64,000 nt of DNA from positions 18,714,932 to 18,778,931 of the forward strand of contig NC_092679.1 of the NCBI RefSeq assembly GCF_964355755.1, given 5' to 3'. Both the position numbers and the translations under genes were made by a program. Below, piece after piece: positions 22,518 through 35,700 of this stretch (position 1 is its first letter; each line of letters starts with the position of its first letter). The stretch comes from Antedon mediterranea. Lineage: Eukaryota > Echinodermata > Crinoidea > Comatulida > Antedonidae. The notes under the pieces were generated by a model. That model ran no database searches. It was given only the letters and a program-made list of their open reading frames with translations, and was not told the origin of the DNA.

Positions 22518-22825
22518 TGCAAAGTATGTTCTATACTTAATGATACGAGACTTAAAAACAACAAAGTCAGTTAACATGCAGTAGTAGTCATCAACTACAG
22601 TACAAGGGAATTAGCAGAATATTACAATTTCCACTTTTCCAGTATATACAACTTTTTAAATTAAAATAATTGATTGATAAGGATTGTCCTATTTAGATTT
22701 CACAAGAGGATAACTTAAAGTTGGAATTTAGCGTATAACAGGAGTTTTAAGTGATTTGTAAATAACAAATCCCCAAATCTATCGGTATACGGACTATTTG
22801 GATTTGTTGTTTTGAAACAGCCATA

Positions 22826-25800
22826 ATGATGACAACTAGTAAATTTACCGGTGGCATAGAAAGAAGACGAGAAGAGATGTATGGCGATACAAAATTCGAT
22901 CGTTTAAACGAAATGAAACACTGTTTAACGACTGATAATGTATCCAAGATCCACAAAGAAGGAAGTACGGGTAGATGGGAAAGTACAACAAAAACCACGT
23001 ACATCGTAAGTAAAAACAAAGTATAGATAAGTGTCTATTTAATTAAAATTGTATTAGGACTTATTAGGCTATGATCTATGATTGATGATTGACTTTAAGA
23101 TATTGTCAAAGAACCATTGCGTAGCCTACATAAATAAATCGTTTACATTACAAACAAGTCATATGTAGGCCTATTTATAGTTTACTAAGCAAAACATGAA
23201 CATTGAGAAAGTGAAATAGTTATTGTACATCTTTATTTCACATAGGGTCGGCAACCAGCAGAATTTGGAGTTCCCATTAGCAGCAGCTTTCAGGTAAGAT
23301 AATGAAACGAATTTCAGAACATTATAGCCCTAAGAAAAATAAAATCGAGTAGGGCCTATCTCATTGTTCAATATGAAGGCTTTTGACAACAACAGTCATC
23401 GTACGAAGAAACCCTAAAGAATGTTAAGATCTGTCTACACTATCAAACTAGTTGACAAAAAAGCGTGATGCGTCCAAATATTCTAGCAATACGACGTCAT
23501 CGTGTCTATATATGGGCACATCGTATTTTCACATAAGGTTTGATAATGTAGATAGAGCTTTAGAATAGAAGATTAGGGCATACTTTACTCATTTCACTGA
23601 TAATGTACAGTTTATTTATTTTGTTCATAATTATCATTTGCTTTCATTTATTCAGACTTCTTCTGTTTAACAGTTTTTGTATTTTGCTTTTATAGAGAGA
23701 AAGCCATTTTACGATGCGAGCCGATGGGTCCAAAATTGATGACGCAATATACAAGTCGTCAATCGCTATGAAAGATTATAATAAGAAAAGCACCGAGATT
23801 GTAAGTTTGAAACACTATTTAAATTTTATAAAACTACGAAAATAAAAAGTTACAAATTCAGCAACAAACACAAATAATGCTAAAACTTATTTCCAATGAT
23901 AAAAACACCGAGATTGTAAGTTTGAAACACAGTTTGAAAATAAATGTTACAAAATGCTAAAACCATGAAGAATCCTAACTTATTTCCAATGATAAAAAAA
24001 ACCGAACAAAGCAAAAACGACTAGAAATAACTGTTAACATTCCGGACTAATAGAAAAGCTGTGAACGTTTGCAAAACGTCGTAGTGGGCCATACTTTGTA
24101 TTTTCAGGGAAGAGTGAAATTTCGGTATCATACTTTTTTTGGTATTTCATACTTTTCGATTTATTGGATTAACAAAAATGAAAATTCACTCCTATATATA
24201 GAAAATAACTAACACTGTTTTTGAATTATAGATGCCTACACTAAAACCAGACAGGACAATTAATTTAGCGGACATGCAGCCTCGCTATTGGAAAGACAAT
24301 CGTTTTGGAAGTTCTTTGTACAGGACAGACTTCAGTAATATGGTAGTTTTAGTTTATTTTATGTTAGTTTTGCTAAATGTTAAACTTGTGTATATGTTGT
24401 GGAGAATGATGACGATTAGGTGGTGATTGAATACTGAGCATAATACTATAATTCAAATAAGAAAAAAAGGCAGGCAGCATTGCCTGGAATGAAGAAAAAA
24501 GGCCCAGATCAACACACGGTTGTTCTAGTCTATTCCTCATCCAAAAACACAATACAATATACTACAATTCGTAACACTACACTAAGTCACTTAATTGGTA
24601 AAAGTACTACTACTTAAGTTAGCCTAAAATTATTTTTTCTAGGCCAATGAAGGATCACAGACACAAGAAATGAAAGACTTGAAAGAGAAACAAAATGAAC
24701 TGAGAAGGCATAACATAAAAGATGTGAGGAAAAGTCATTTCAGTCTTGGATATGACCAATCAAAGTAAGACATACCTTTTCTTTACTTGAATCAAATTAC
24801 TAAAAAATCCATTAGGCCTAACTGCCGAGGCGTTTACCAACATTATTGTTTTTTCTTCTAAGATTTAGTTCGGAGACTTGCGATTCATATTTTAATACCA
24901 AGCTCGATACAAACAATGGCGACCACGAGGACACTCCGGCAATGTTCACCAAGAAAATGGTTGAAGATGAGCAGAATTCAGCAGTTTTCAGACATGGGGA
25001 CTACAATTTTTCAAGTAAGTTAGGCATACTTTTTGAATTAAAATCGTAGTTGCAAGTACAACTCAAATCAAGTTTACAAAAGTAGCACACATATTCTTAT
25101 TGATAAATTCCTACTGAATTGGACACATAATGGAAACTTACGCAAATACTTCACAGTATTATTGGTCTATGCATCGATTGTATAAACGTCACTGATAATT
25201 TTCTTAACCATCAGATATTTTACCCAGTATTTCAACATTTAACCGTGACTATAACGCAACTATTAAACCGTTAAAGGCGGCCGGATTTATAGAAGTAACC
25301 AAGTCAAAGAAAGGTCGATTCTTGGACAGAGCTCCACGGCAAGAAAGGTATACATTTCTTATTGTAAAACAATGTCGATGCATCTGCAATCAACAAATTG
25401 AACATTCTTTTATAGTGTAGCGTAATGACTATGCATCTAAACTGAACTGCGCATGATCGTAGTACGCCATAAACATAGATATAAAAGAGCTTAATAAAAG
25501 CGAGTTCGACATATATAGTTCTTTAATTATTGCGATTTTATGTTGGTATTCTATTTGATTATGTATAATATATAGAAATGAAGTTCTCCTCGCATACAAC
25601 CAAGATAGCGGTTCTTCAGCTTCTGAGCCGAGCAGGACGCAACGAGAAGAAGTTTGCTCGACACTAAAACAGATATGCATGCAGTACGATCTAAATAAGT
25701 AAGTATGACGTATATTGACGTCATAAGAATGGCATTAGTTAACTTTTAACAAAACATGAGTATCAAATAACGAACCAGAGGAGATTACATGGGAAACAAA

Positions 25801-28800
25801 ATGTGTTGAACTATTACACATTATTTTCATTAGGAATGGTTACATAAGTAAAGACGCCTTAATCAGAGCAAGTAATTGTCTCTTGGATCCTATACCACAA
25901 AATGATTTCGACGACATACTAAGAGTGAGCAAACGAGGTATGTCAGGCACCATAGACTACAACGATTTCATAAAGCAATACTTAGGTAGGTATATCCACA
26001 TTTCCACAAAATCCATTTCCATTTCTTCTCTAATTCTATTTTTTTTTTAACCATGATGCAACTATCTCCAGCATCAGTTGACATCTTCGGCAAACTGCAG
26101 AAACTTAGTTTATAGAACTTTGGCCAAACTAGTTTGCTGAAACATTTGAACTCCGCGAATCAAATCTTTGTGATTCTGTAGGCGGACAAAATGACAGGCT
26201 CCAGTAACAGAGATTAGTACTGTAGTTTTAAATAACTTCTCTAAAATATTAGCAAACTCTGTTTGCAAACAAATGGTTGGTAAAGTGTTCTAGGTTAAAT
26301 GACATCTGGAAGAATCAAAATTGTATTTCTTACCAGATAATATGACATAACTCTAACTTCCAATGATATTTCAATGTGAAGTATAGTCTGTGATAGACAT
26401 TCTTTACGAGAGTAATCTTACTCTATTTTTTTAGTGTTAATAAATGACATAAACATTATTTTTAGATTATGATTATAAGCCTAATCTCGAAGAAGAGATA
26501 GTGGTGACTGCACATGATCCTAAAGAGAGTTTTAATTTTGATGACATTCCTGGTTTAGAATCTACAGACGGAAATAAATCAACATCCTGGCCACCGAAGA
26601 CTACACAGGGAAATCCCTTATTAGTTACGTCAGAACTAGGCAAAGATTATCAAACGACAGCTCATTTTAAGGTAGATTGAATGCTTTGTGTCTTTTATAC
26701 TGTAATAATAAAGTTGAAACTGGAAAACACATCTCTGAACCAATCCTAACAAAAACAAAATCAAACTGTGTAACCGGAAAATTTAGTATACGTATAGCAC
26801 ATCCACTTTCCTGTATCTTTTTTTATTCCTTTTACTTTTAGTGTAACTTGTTTTTTTCATTGCAAATGTTATGTGTGCGTGTGTATGTGCAGAGAAACAA
26901 TAACAACAAACAAACTTTTTTTTGGTCAGTTTGGACATGACGGAGAAAATCCTGCTTCTATCTACCGCAACGATTTTGACATGAAAGGACATCAAACTGA
27001 CCAAGAACTTGCAAAACCACCAATATCGTCTGAGGTTAGTACACGGGGAATTAAATACTTACAGTGTGGGAGAAATTATTATGAAACGAATTTTAGAATA
27101 CAATAATTATTCTGAAGTTCGTAGCAACTAAACTGTTAACTCAATAATACAATTGACTATGGTGAAACTTCTCCACAAAATACTGCATAGTGAACTTAAT
27201 TCTCCATTAATAGGCCTACAGGTTGCTTCATTTTATCTAATTTTACCATGTACCTATTAGGTTATGCACAAGAGTGAAAACCCGGAATTTGGAAAAAGTA
27301 CAAAACAAACGGATTATATCACTTTTAGGAAAGAAACGGTAAGAATGGAAAAAAATTATTTGCAGATCTATACAATGGAAATTGAAAGAAGGTCTACCTT
27401 TTATCATACGTGAGGTTTATTATTGAAACAAACAATATGTATATACACTTAGCGTGTTAATAATTTATCTGTACAATCCTCTTAGCATTGTTCATCTGAA
27501 ACGTATGATTGGAATAGTACAATGTACATTATCATGTTTAAACATTAGTTTATATCCGTATGTTCAACAACCATATTTTATTTACATTATCTTTTATAAG
27601 CAGATGAATGGGAATGATGAAATGGCTAAAAAAAATAAATCACGCCATTCTAAAAATAGTGTCCATCTGGCTTGTGATGAAAAGAATCACATGGAAGACC
27701 GACAAACATCTGGTACGTCAGACAAAATAATAAATATCAATGTTGATACAGTAATTAATGTTATCGTCACGGTTTAATTGTTTTAAATGTATTATTAATA
27801 GCTATACAATTATTAAAATGTGGACTGTAGATTGCGTACTTTGACCATTTTAAAAACGTTATCATTGAACAATTCGATGTTTTTCTATCGTTAGAATTGT
27901 CTTTTTTTTTAACCTACATTATCTAAATTGTCAGCTTTAATTAATTACGTTATGGCTCTTAGCTCTTGTGTGCGCATGCGCATATAAATATCAACAATTG
28001 ATGTTTATCACTAATATTTTTTTCAATTTCAGTTGCCAGATCAAGTTTTATTAAACATCAGAATACAGTAAGACAGATGCCGATAACTGCACAACTTCCA
28101 AAATATCGATACCTAGACACGGCGGCCTTGCCATACTCATTCAAGACTCCTAGATCAGAGGCTAAAGAGGCATTCAGTAACCTAACATCACCGGAACAAA
28201 CCATCACAAACCTTTCGAAAGGCAAGCTAGAGAATAACGCTAGAACAAAAGACCAGAGGAAAGTTCATTTTCAGTTAGGTTCCGATGAACCATCAGCAGT
28301 TTCAGAGTCTCATGGTGAGTTCATAAGATGTCGATCTGTGGGAAATGAAGTGCCGAGTGCTGGTAAAAAGAACATGTACGATCCAAGGTTTAACCACATC
28401 ACAGCAAGGTATGTGGTATTAATTAAAATCAATACATTAATTTCGACTCGATATACACACATCTAGTAACAACAAATACCTAGTTCAATCAATTGACTAA
28501 AGCGTTAAAAATATCGTTTTAAAGTTCCGAAATAAAAACTGAAAAAAAAAATAAACATAAAAAAGGCCATATACATGGCTGCAGTTACGTGCTCACGTTA
28601 GTTTTACCGATCGACCAACCGACCGACCGAAATAGTGAGCTGTAGAGTTGCACGCAACTACAAATATGTAAACAATTGATGAATATTTCAAACATTACAC
28701 ATGTAAAATATTAAAAGAATATGACGAAAGGGCTAGCTATGTAAGAGTCCTGTATGACGTCATGATAAACCATGACCCAAATATGGTTATTACGCAATAG

Positions 28801-31292
28801 GCCTATTCAGGTAGTCACCCGGATATCCGGGTCATACAGTACCTTTCTCGTTCACGGCATTATATAAGGATACAAGTTTAATGACACCTGTATTATCTCT
28901 TTCTAAAAACTAATACGGAAGTAGTAGTAGTAGTATTCTAGTGCCAAAGTTCGGACGACATTTTGTGACAGGGTAACTGAACGTGATATCCGATACACTT
29001 GTGACCCAAAAAAGTACCTCCTTAAAAAAGATGACTCCTGAATAGTTAATTTGCCATAGTGTTTAATACTACTGTATGTATACTTTGTTCAACATATTGC
29101 CCTCGTTGGTTCACGGGAAATGGTCCACTTAATAGAGTTGTCCCAAAAAAAGGTTTTCAAGGAACGATGTAGGCCTACGGGCAATAACAGTGTGTTAATA
29201 ACCAAAGAGTTGAACTTCCTCATGTAACTCATTATATTCAACCACTTTCCTTTTGGGCAGAAATTTGATCAGAGCCTGAGAATTATAGTGTGATTACAGG
29301 GAGGTGGTCAACGTGATATTATTCACATTAAACTTGTAGGCCTAGTTGTGATACTATTTATTCTTCTAATAGGACTAGGGCCGAAAAACGTGCGAAAGGT
29401 ACATAAATTTAAATCATAAAAGCGCTGCGACATCACATGCTAATACCCGATTGTTGAACTTAAGCTTAAGAGTTTAATAAAATTTAAAAAGCATAATAAA
29501 AAAAAATATAATATAATCAAATTTTGTAAATAAAAGTAATAAAAGAGGGCGATCTTCTCTGAATTGTAGATCCTCGGTATTTTACTTGTTACAAGTATAT
29601 CGTTTTTTTGTAATTAAACAAAATTCAGAAACTATTATTTATATTACTTTAAAGCAAAAATACCCAAGACTTGCAAAAGAACCCGATGTCGTGGAATACT
29701 TTTGATACGTTAAGGATGAACAAGAAAGGCTACTTCAATGGGTATGTAGGCTACAGGCCTGAAACTAGATTAGCTACGTTCACACTGGGACCGGATTAAT
29801 ACGGAGTTCATATATTGTCCTCGCATTGGAAGTCGATCTATACCATCATAATGACGGACTACATGTAACATGCATACCGCAACATGATATCAGGCAATAC
29901 CCTACCATTTACATCACAGTAAATAATTAGTATTTAAAATTTGATTTTACATTTTTAATAAGTACGGTGAATTGGTAAACAATATTTATGGTGTGTTCAT
30001 ACAGGCAATCAAGCTCAATGACTCCTCTACATCTGAGCCTTCAACGAGCGTTCTCAGAGTTAGATCCAGACGGCACAGGCAAGATAACCAAGGAACATAT
30101 GAAAGATATCTGTCGTAACTACAAACTAAACATCAGTCAAATTTCAATAGAAGCGTTACTCAGAAAGTAAGTACCGTATAGATTCGATCATATAGAGAAC
30201 AGTCTCTGATACAGTATCTATCAAATAGTGTAGTCTGCAACTTAAATGGCCTTCAAATAGCGATCGGTTTAAACACTATAAAAAGTGGCATTATTACAAC
30301 GAATGTAATTGATAAGATGATTGCCCTAAACTGTAATTGTACTTTATACCAAGAACACTTGCAAAAAAATAATAATCATACATCCGGAGGTTTCACTTAA
30401 TACAAAAAATTGTAACAGAAACTTAACTTTATTTGTTAGATGTGATCGTTATGATGATGGCAACGTAAATTACCAGGTGTTCCTGAAAAACTTGACTCCT
30501 CAACAAGTACCAGAAGGTGTATCGGCAGCACATTCAGATTCCACGATGTCAAATGATTTCAGACCACTGCAACAAAGAAGGTAAGCACGAAAGCTATTAG
30601 GCCTACCACTCTCTAGCAACAAAGAACTCGTTCTGGCTCAGTTATTTGCCCAAGTAAATTGGTTCCTCACACCAAAGATAGCGATAACAGAACTTGAATA
30701 GTGAATACTGATAACTCACACGACCTCAAGATGACGAAGACGATACGTCATTATCATTACTTATTAGCCTATTTTGGAATACTGTAGAACTTCTCTTATG
30801 GGACACCCCTATTCAGGTAACACTTTCCGAGGGTGATATATGTTTTGAAACTACGGCCAATGACACCCCTATTACAGTAGTATTAAAGGTACACTTTGTT
30901 GGGTCCCGAAGGTGTCCCTGTCCCTTGATTTTACAGTACTAAATTGAATCTCTCTTCTTTGTTGTAGTTTTACTGATGCCCAACTTCGAACCATCAGTCA
31001 CATGAACAAGAAGCCGACACTTCCACAATCCTCACACTTATTCCACATGGACGAAAACAGAGGTAAGCGCAGATAATTCACACTTTAAATCCAAGGTCAT
31101 TCAAAATTGGACAACTACTATTACGAATCTAACCCGACTTGAATACAATAAGACGATAAGATGTTTCTGCCAATATCCACTTATCATTATCTGTTTTTAT
31201 CTATAGGTAACAACTTTATTTCCACAATGAATCAAGACTTTCTACAACCAGAGATTCAACCGAGAACATGGATACCAAGTGATGCATGTTGA
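22826..31292 (+). CDS. EF-hand protein with repeated HFxLGxD motifs, candidate axonemal protein
   Basis: Nineteen coding exons, all in phase: 22826-23005, 23246-23293, 23696-23800, 24232-24342, 24643-24764, 24863-25014, 25215-25347, 25576-25698, 25834-25985, 26466-26671, 26930-27034, 27261-27338, 27604-27712, 28033-28408, 29655-29741, 30005-30166, 30440-30580, 30968-31062, 31207-31292. The product is 856 aa, hydrophilic, with no membrane segment. A repeated motif, roughly H-F-x-L/M-x-x-D followed some 10 residues later by Y/S-x-x-F, appears as SHFTMRADG, SHFSLGYDQ, AHFKFGHDG and VHFQLGSDE. EF-hand-like loops lie near 320-375 (DLNKNGYISKDA) and 680-790 (DPDGTGKITKEH, then DRYDDGNVNYQV); each lacks the usual Glu at position 12, so calcium binding may be weak or lost. 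The HF motifs recall PPP1R32/SAXO4-type microtubule proteins. I do not know an exact orthologue, and EFHB does not fit. A ciliary or sperm role is inference. Confidence 0.85.
23426..23562. mobile_element. MITE-1 copy 5
   Basis: Ends AAGATCTGTCTACACTATC and TTTGATAATGTAGATAGAGCTT, in intron 2 of the EF-hand gene. Confidence 0.8.
23791..23990 (+). repeat. Duplicated exon end and splice donor in the EF-hand gene
   Basis: The last bases of exon 3 and the donor, CACCGAGATTGTAAGT, recur exactly at 23906-23921, 115 bases later, together with following intron sequence (TTTGAAACAC, ATTTCCAATGATAAAAA). The second donor would add a frame with an early stop. It may act as a decoy donor. Confidence 0.75.
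28409..29654 (+). other. Long intron 14 of the EF-hand gene
   Basis: At 1.2 kb this is the longest intron of the gene. Apart from the dispersed repeat at 28565-28648 and an (AGT)n run near 28918, I see no feature. No extra in-phase exon is needed between the flanking exons. Confidence 0.5.
28565..28648. repeat. Dispersed ~90-bp repeat, copy 2
   Basis: Matches 21283-21375 (CCATATACATGGCTGCAGT, CGACCAACCGACCGACCGA, ATAGTGAGCTGTAGAG) and lies in the long intron 14 of the EF-hand gene. Confidence 0.7.
30786..30935. repeat. Dispersed 'ACACCCCTATTCAGG' repeat, copy 2
   Basis: Shows GGGACACCCCTATTCAGG, a second ACACCCCTATTACAG inside, and TTGGGTCCCGAAGGTGTCCC. This is the best preserved copy and lies in intron 17 of the EF-hand gene. 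Confidence 0.55.
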
Positions 31293-31344
31293 TGAGAATT
31301 ATTTAATGAAGAAATATGTATATGAAAAATGTCCAGCAGTCTAC

Positions 31345-31400
31345 TTACGACCATGTCCATATAATTCTACTGACGACCATGTCCATATAATTCTACTGGA
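31345..31400 (+). repeat. 28-bp direct duplication in the 3' region of the EF-hand gene
   Basis: The block CGACCATGTCCATATAATTC plus TACTG occurs twice in tandem, about 60 bases after the stop, so it is probably in the 3' untranslated region. Confidence 0.8.
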
Positions 31401-31505
31401 TGTGATGAAGAAGCCTCCTATATCCGGACAGTGAATTAAAAAACATTCCACACACAGAACTGTGGCACTCGCCTAAGATTGGTTTATGACGTTAGCAGCA
31501 AAGAA

Positions 31506-31700
31506 AATAAATTAGGTTAGGTGTACCATTGTGACAAGGTACATATGGTGGAAGACAGTTAGTACAATTGTCAAAAGACAAATACTACTACTGTTATGTA
31601 ATGGTAAAAGATGTCAAAGTGTAGTCTGCAAGGTGCACGGCCGTCGAATATAGATCGGTTCAAACTACTACTGTTATGTAATAGTAAAAGATGTAATAAA
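31506..31700 (+). terminator. Candidate polyadenylation signals of the EF-hand gene
   Basis: AATAAA occurs at 31506-31511 and 31695-31700. Between them lies a 27-base near-duplicate (ACTACTACTGTTATGTAAT) flanking a GATCGGTTCAAAC word that is also seen near 30263. Confidence 0.5.
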
Positions 31701-31806
31701 GTATGAAGTGCCATACGTTCAAGGCTTTAAAGTAAAAAATGACAAATGTTAATCTATATTAAAATGATTTTAAAGTAACATATCTGCTTTGTTCTCAAAC
31801 TATATC

Positions 31807-31812
31807 TTTATT
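31807..31812 (-). terminator. Candidate polyadenylation signal of the Dispatched-like gene
   Basis: AATAAA read on the minus strand, about 950 bases after the stop at 32765. The two genes are convergent, with about 110 bases between their outermost signals. Confidence 0.4.
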
Positions 31813-32139
31813 GAATTTTACATACAAATCAAATAAAAATCGTATACAAAATTTACCTATTGATATTAGTATTTGATGATGACATATCGTTAAAATACTA
31901 CTACCATGGAACTATAAAATTTAGCTCCATGCTAGTACAGTAAATTAAATAGATTTGCATGACTTATTTTGGTGGACATAAATGACTTTGCGGATCAAAA
32001 ACTTCTTAAATGAAGTGAGCCCTCAATTCCTTTATTCCCTTTCTGAGGTATAATTATTTCTGAGGTAGAAATATATATGCAAATTTGATCCACAACGGTT
32101 TATTAAGATTAATTATTAGTCCAAGAAAGCAAACCTTAC

Positions 32140-32590
32140 AGTTTGCAAACTCCGAGTTTCGTAAGAAAGGAGATATCAAAGTTTGTCAGCGTAGACAAGT
32201 AGCAAACTTCGACAAACTGCAAAAACAAGTTTGCAGAAGCTGTGCCTACACAACAAAACAAACAGTTTGAAAAGAAAAGTTTTCCAAAGTTTTTTGTCGG
32301 TTGACAAGTTGCAGAAAAGAAGTTGGCAGAGGTCTGTGCTGGCAAACTTTTGTTTGAAAATTTGAGCAAACTTTGAGTTTGCCAGGAAAAGTTTTTAAAC
32401 TTTACTAGTGTATACCACCAGTTGATAAACTTCGACAAACTACAGAAAATGAGTTGGCAAAAGTCTACGTTGGCAAACTTTTGTTTGAAAACTCTTTGAG
32501 TTTGACAAGAAAAGTTGGTAAGTGTAGACCAGTTGACAAACTACAGAAAACTAATTTGCAGAAGGCTACACTTAGCAAACACAGAGTCAC
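32140..32590. repeat. Degenerate tandem array of GTTTGCAAACT-type units
   Basis: Repeated blocks of about 155 bases with GTAGACCAGTTGACAAACT, CTACAGAAAACTAATTTGC and GGCAAACTTTTGTTTGAAAA. It lies in the probable 3' untranslated region of the Dispatched-like gene and is related to repeats at 19700-20370. Confidence 0.65.
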
Positions 32591-32764
32591 TGTAGACTTT
32601 ACTTTTGCTCTTTCAAGATAAAGATCACAAATTATCAGTACTATAACAATGCATTTTGACTGAAAAACTATAATGTATATTTTAAGCAAAACATTGAGAG
32701 ATTTTGGGAAAGTTAACAAACCCATTCTTGCCTCTAAACACAAGGTGGGATTATATCTCATGAA

Positions 32765-35700
32765 CTACCGTATTGGTACCCATATATCTTCTATTGTAGG
32801 ATCATTGTTTGGTATCATATCAGAGTTAGGCACACTATGGTAAACCCGTGTTAAAAACCTTTCATCTTCCAAAATTCTTTCCGCTCTCAAATGTTCAAAA
32901 TTATCTGGATGTAAAATCTGTATAGCAGCTTCCCCGAGTCTTAAATCTTTGGTATTTAATCTTTGAGTGTCTAGATGTGGTGTGTCCCACATTGGGATTT
33001 CACGACTATTATTCAAAGTTGTTACGTTATTATGCGTGTTATGGTCCCAACTTGGAGGAATTCTAACAAGAGTTTTTAAAACCGGTATTGTTTGTTGCCC
33101 ATTATCATGAAGACATTCCAACTCCACAGAATCAGAAGATTGTGGCATACTCGATGATTGGAACGACACACTATAATCTCTCAGTCTATGCTTAGATGGT
33201 GATTTGTTACAATGTGCTTTTTTACAGCATTTCATAGCTGTGAGTCCGAAATCTTTTTCAGGCCCAACAAAGTGGCACACCGATTGAAAGAACAATGTAG
33301 AGTACAACCATGTGATGGTCATGATAAGCATCAGAAAGATGCCCATCCGAGTATATGATAAAATTGTGGATGGCATCATGAACGCTCCAGCAACGAACGT
33401 GGTCAACGCTGCCATTGATATTGCACACCCCATCTGCGATACAGAGAATATAACTTTCGATTCACGATCTTTCTCCTGAGCTAATTGATATGCGACACCG
33501 TAATGAACAGTGAAATCTATTGAAAGACCAACAGCTATGGAAATGATGACTGACTCCAGGATATTCAGCTCCCAACCGAGGAATACTAAAATACCGATTG
33601 TCAGAAAAATTGCACCAGATATTGAAAGCATTGCATACAAAGTTATAAGAAGATTCCTAGTAGTTAGTAATAGTACTATGGTAGCAATTGATACTGAAAG
33701 CATGAGTGAATTTGGTGTTCCAACTGCGAGGTGATGTTGCAAATCGTAAAATGTAAGTAAACTTTCATCCGCTATGGCCCAGCCATTTTTCAAACCTTTC
33801 GGAGCAGTTTCTAGCTCTTTATCTAACCAATCGTTTATACCATTCCAAAAATCATTTACTTTTCCATAAACAACAGAATATTCAAATTCTGCCTCAAATG
33901 TTACTAAAACAACACTAATCCTATCGTCATCTTTATGAAACTTTGGACCGCCAACGGTTCCATCAAAATAAATTAATAAATCATCGTACAGATACAGCAC
34001 TAGTTCTTTCAGGCAGTATTCAAAAACAGGTCGAGAGTAAGGAAATTTTGTATGATTACAACATGGGGAAACGTCTATTCCTGATGGAGTCAAACATGGA
34101 TTCTCTGTCATCCAATCACGGAACCCTTCCATAAAACATGATTCCGGATGATATCCTAAGGTTGGCTTATAAAATGTTTGTTCACGTAATCTTTGGCAAA
34201 ATCCATACATCCACTGTTGAGAATCAGGACTAGAAATATCAAAGGAATCATCCAGTACCAAATGCCCGGCATCATCCGGATCCCAGTGATTCCCATTGTC
34301 TACAGCACGTACGCCAAAAATTATATTCACTGGAATCGAATTTGATAGTTCATCATCGCCATCTTGAACATTTTCAAATCTAAACAAATGTCTGTATACC
34401 TGATCGTATTTCTCAAACGGATGCGAACTTTGCAAAAGTTGAAATTCTGACACTGTTGGCAAACTTAAGCCTGGAGTTACAAATATCAAAATAGCACCAG
34501 ATATTGCTAAGCTAAAAAATAATAATAACCAAAATATTCTTAAACGAATAATTATACATGGTAATAACTTTTCAAAAAATATTCTAGAATATTCACTAGC
34601 TTGATATCGTAGCTTACGAAAAAACAAAAAAAATTTATCAAAATAAGTTTTTTGGTTTCTCTGGTTTATGCAAGTCACTTTTTGGCTTATCAAATCATGT
34701 ATAATAACGACAGCAGGCAGCCACGTAATTGTCAGTAAGAAATTAAACATGATTGCGGTTCCTGCGTAAATCGCAAAACAACGAATAGCCGTAATTGAGC
34801 TAATAGCGTTTACGTAAAATGCAGCTGCCGTAGTGAAGCTAGTAACAAACATTGTGAGAACGGCGTGACGTAGAGTCTCGATCATAATTATTAATAATGG
34901 CGTATGTGGTCTTTCAAATCGTAGTTTTTTCCAAACATCGCAGAAAATAAACGTGTCGTCTGCACCAATCCCGACAAGTAAAATAATAGCACATAGGTTC
35001 ATGAATGGGAAGAATACTAATCGAAAAACGACGACGTAAAAAAAGTACGAGAAAATAAGCGACATTATAATACTTGTGATACTCATAATCGTAATAAATA
35101 ATGAGCCAATGTAGACCCACATTATAAAGAAAACAAACGACACACCAAGAGCAGGATATACCGTATCTGATATCAAATAATCAACAAACAACGAATCTTT
35201 CATCCCGAAATCGATACCAGCAATTTCGGTTTCTCCATCCGATATATCTGAATCTTTAAAATTATCAATATATATATCTTTTAAATGATTTTCCCCTTTT
35301 GTAATTGGAGCAATAACCATCGTCGCTTTTGGACGAATGTTATTTGGATTTTCAATGCTAAGAAAATCAGTGCTTAAGACGTACTGAAACAACATATAGA
35401 CCGCGTTGAAACGTGTGCAATTTGTCGGTACTGCGTAACAATACTCATTGCGTTTCGAATTTGTACTATAATCCCAGCACAATCTTGTTAGCGTCCTTTT
35501 ATGGAAATAATCCGCACAAAATTGAAGTAACTCTATTGCGTACGTAACATCTTCTTGTTTAACATCAAAACAAGATGATCTATTGCGAAGAAGAGCGATG
35601 TAATTTCCTAAAGATTTACTTGGACAACAATCAAAGTTTTGACGCAAACAATACTTGTTGAAATCAATATGGCTACGGACACGTAGTTCATCGACCTTAC

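Noticed and set aside
22826-31292. Identity as EFHB (CFAP21)
   Set aside because: The length is similar (856 versus about 830 aa), but the EF-hand surroundings and other segments I recall from EFHB do not match; the HFxLGxD repeats are not an EFHB feature.
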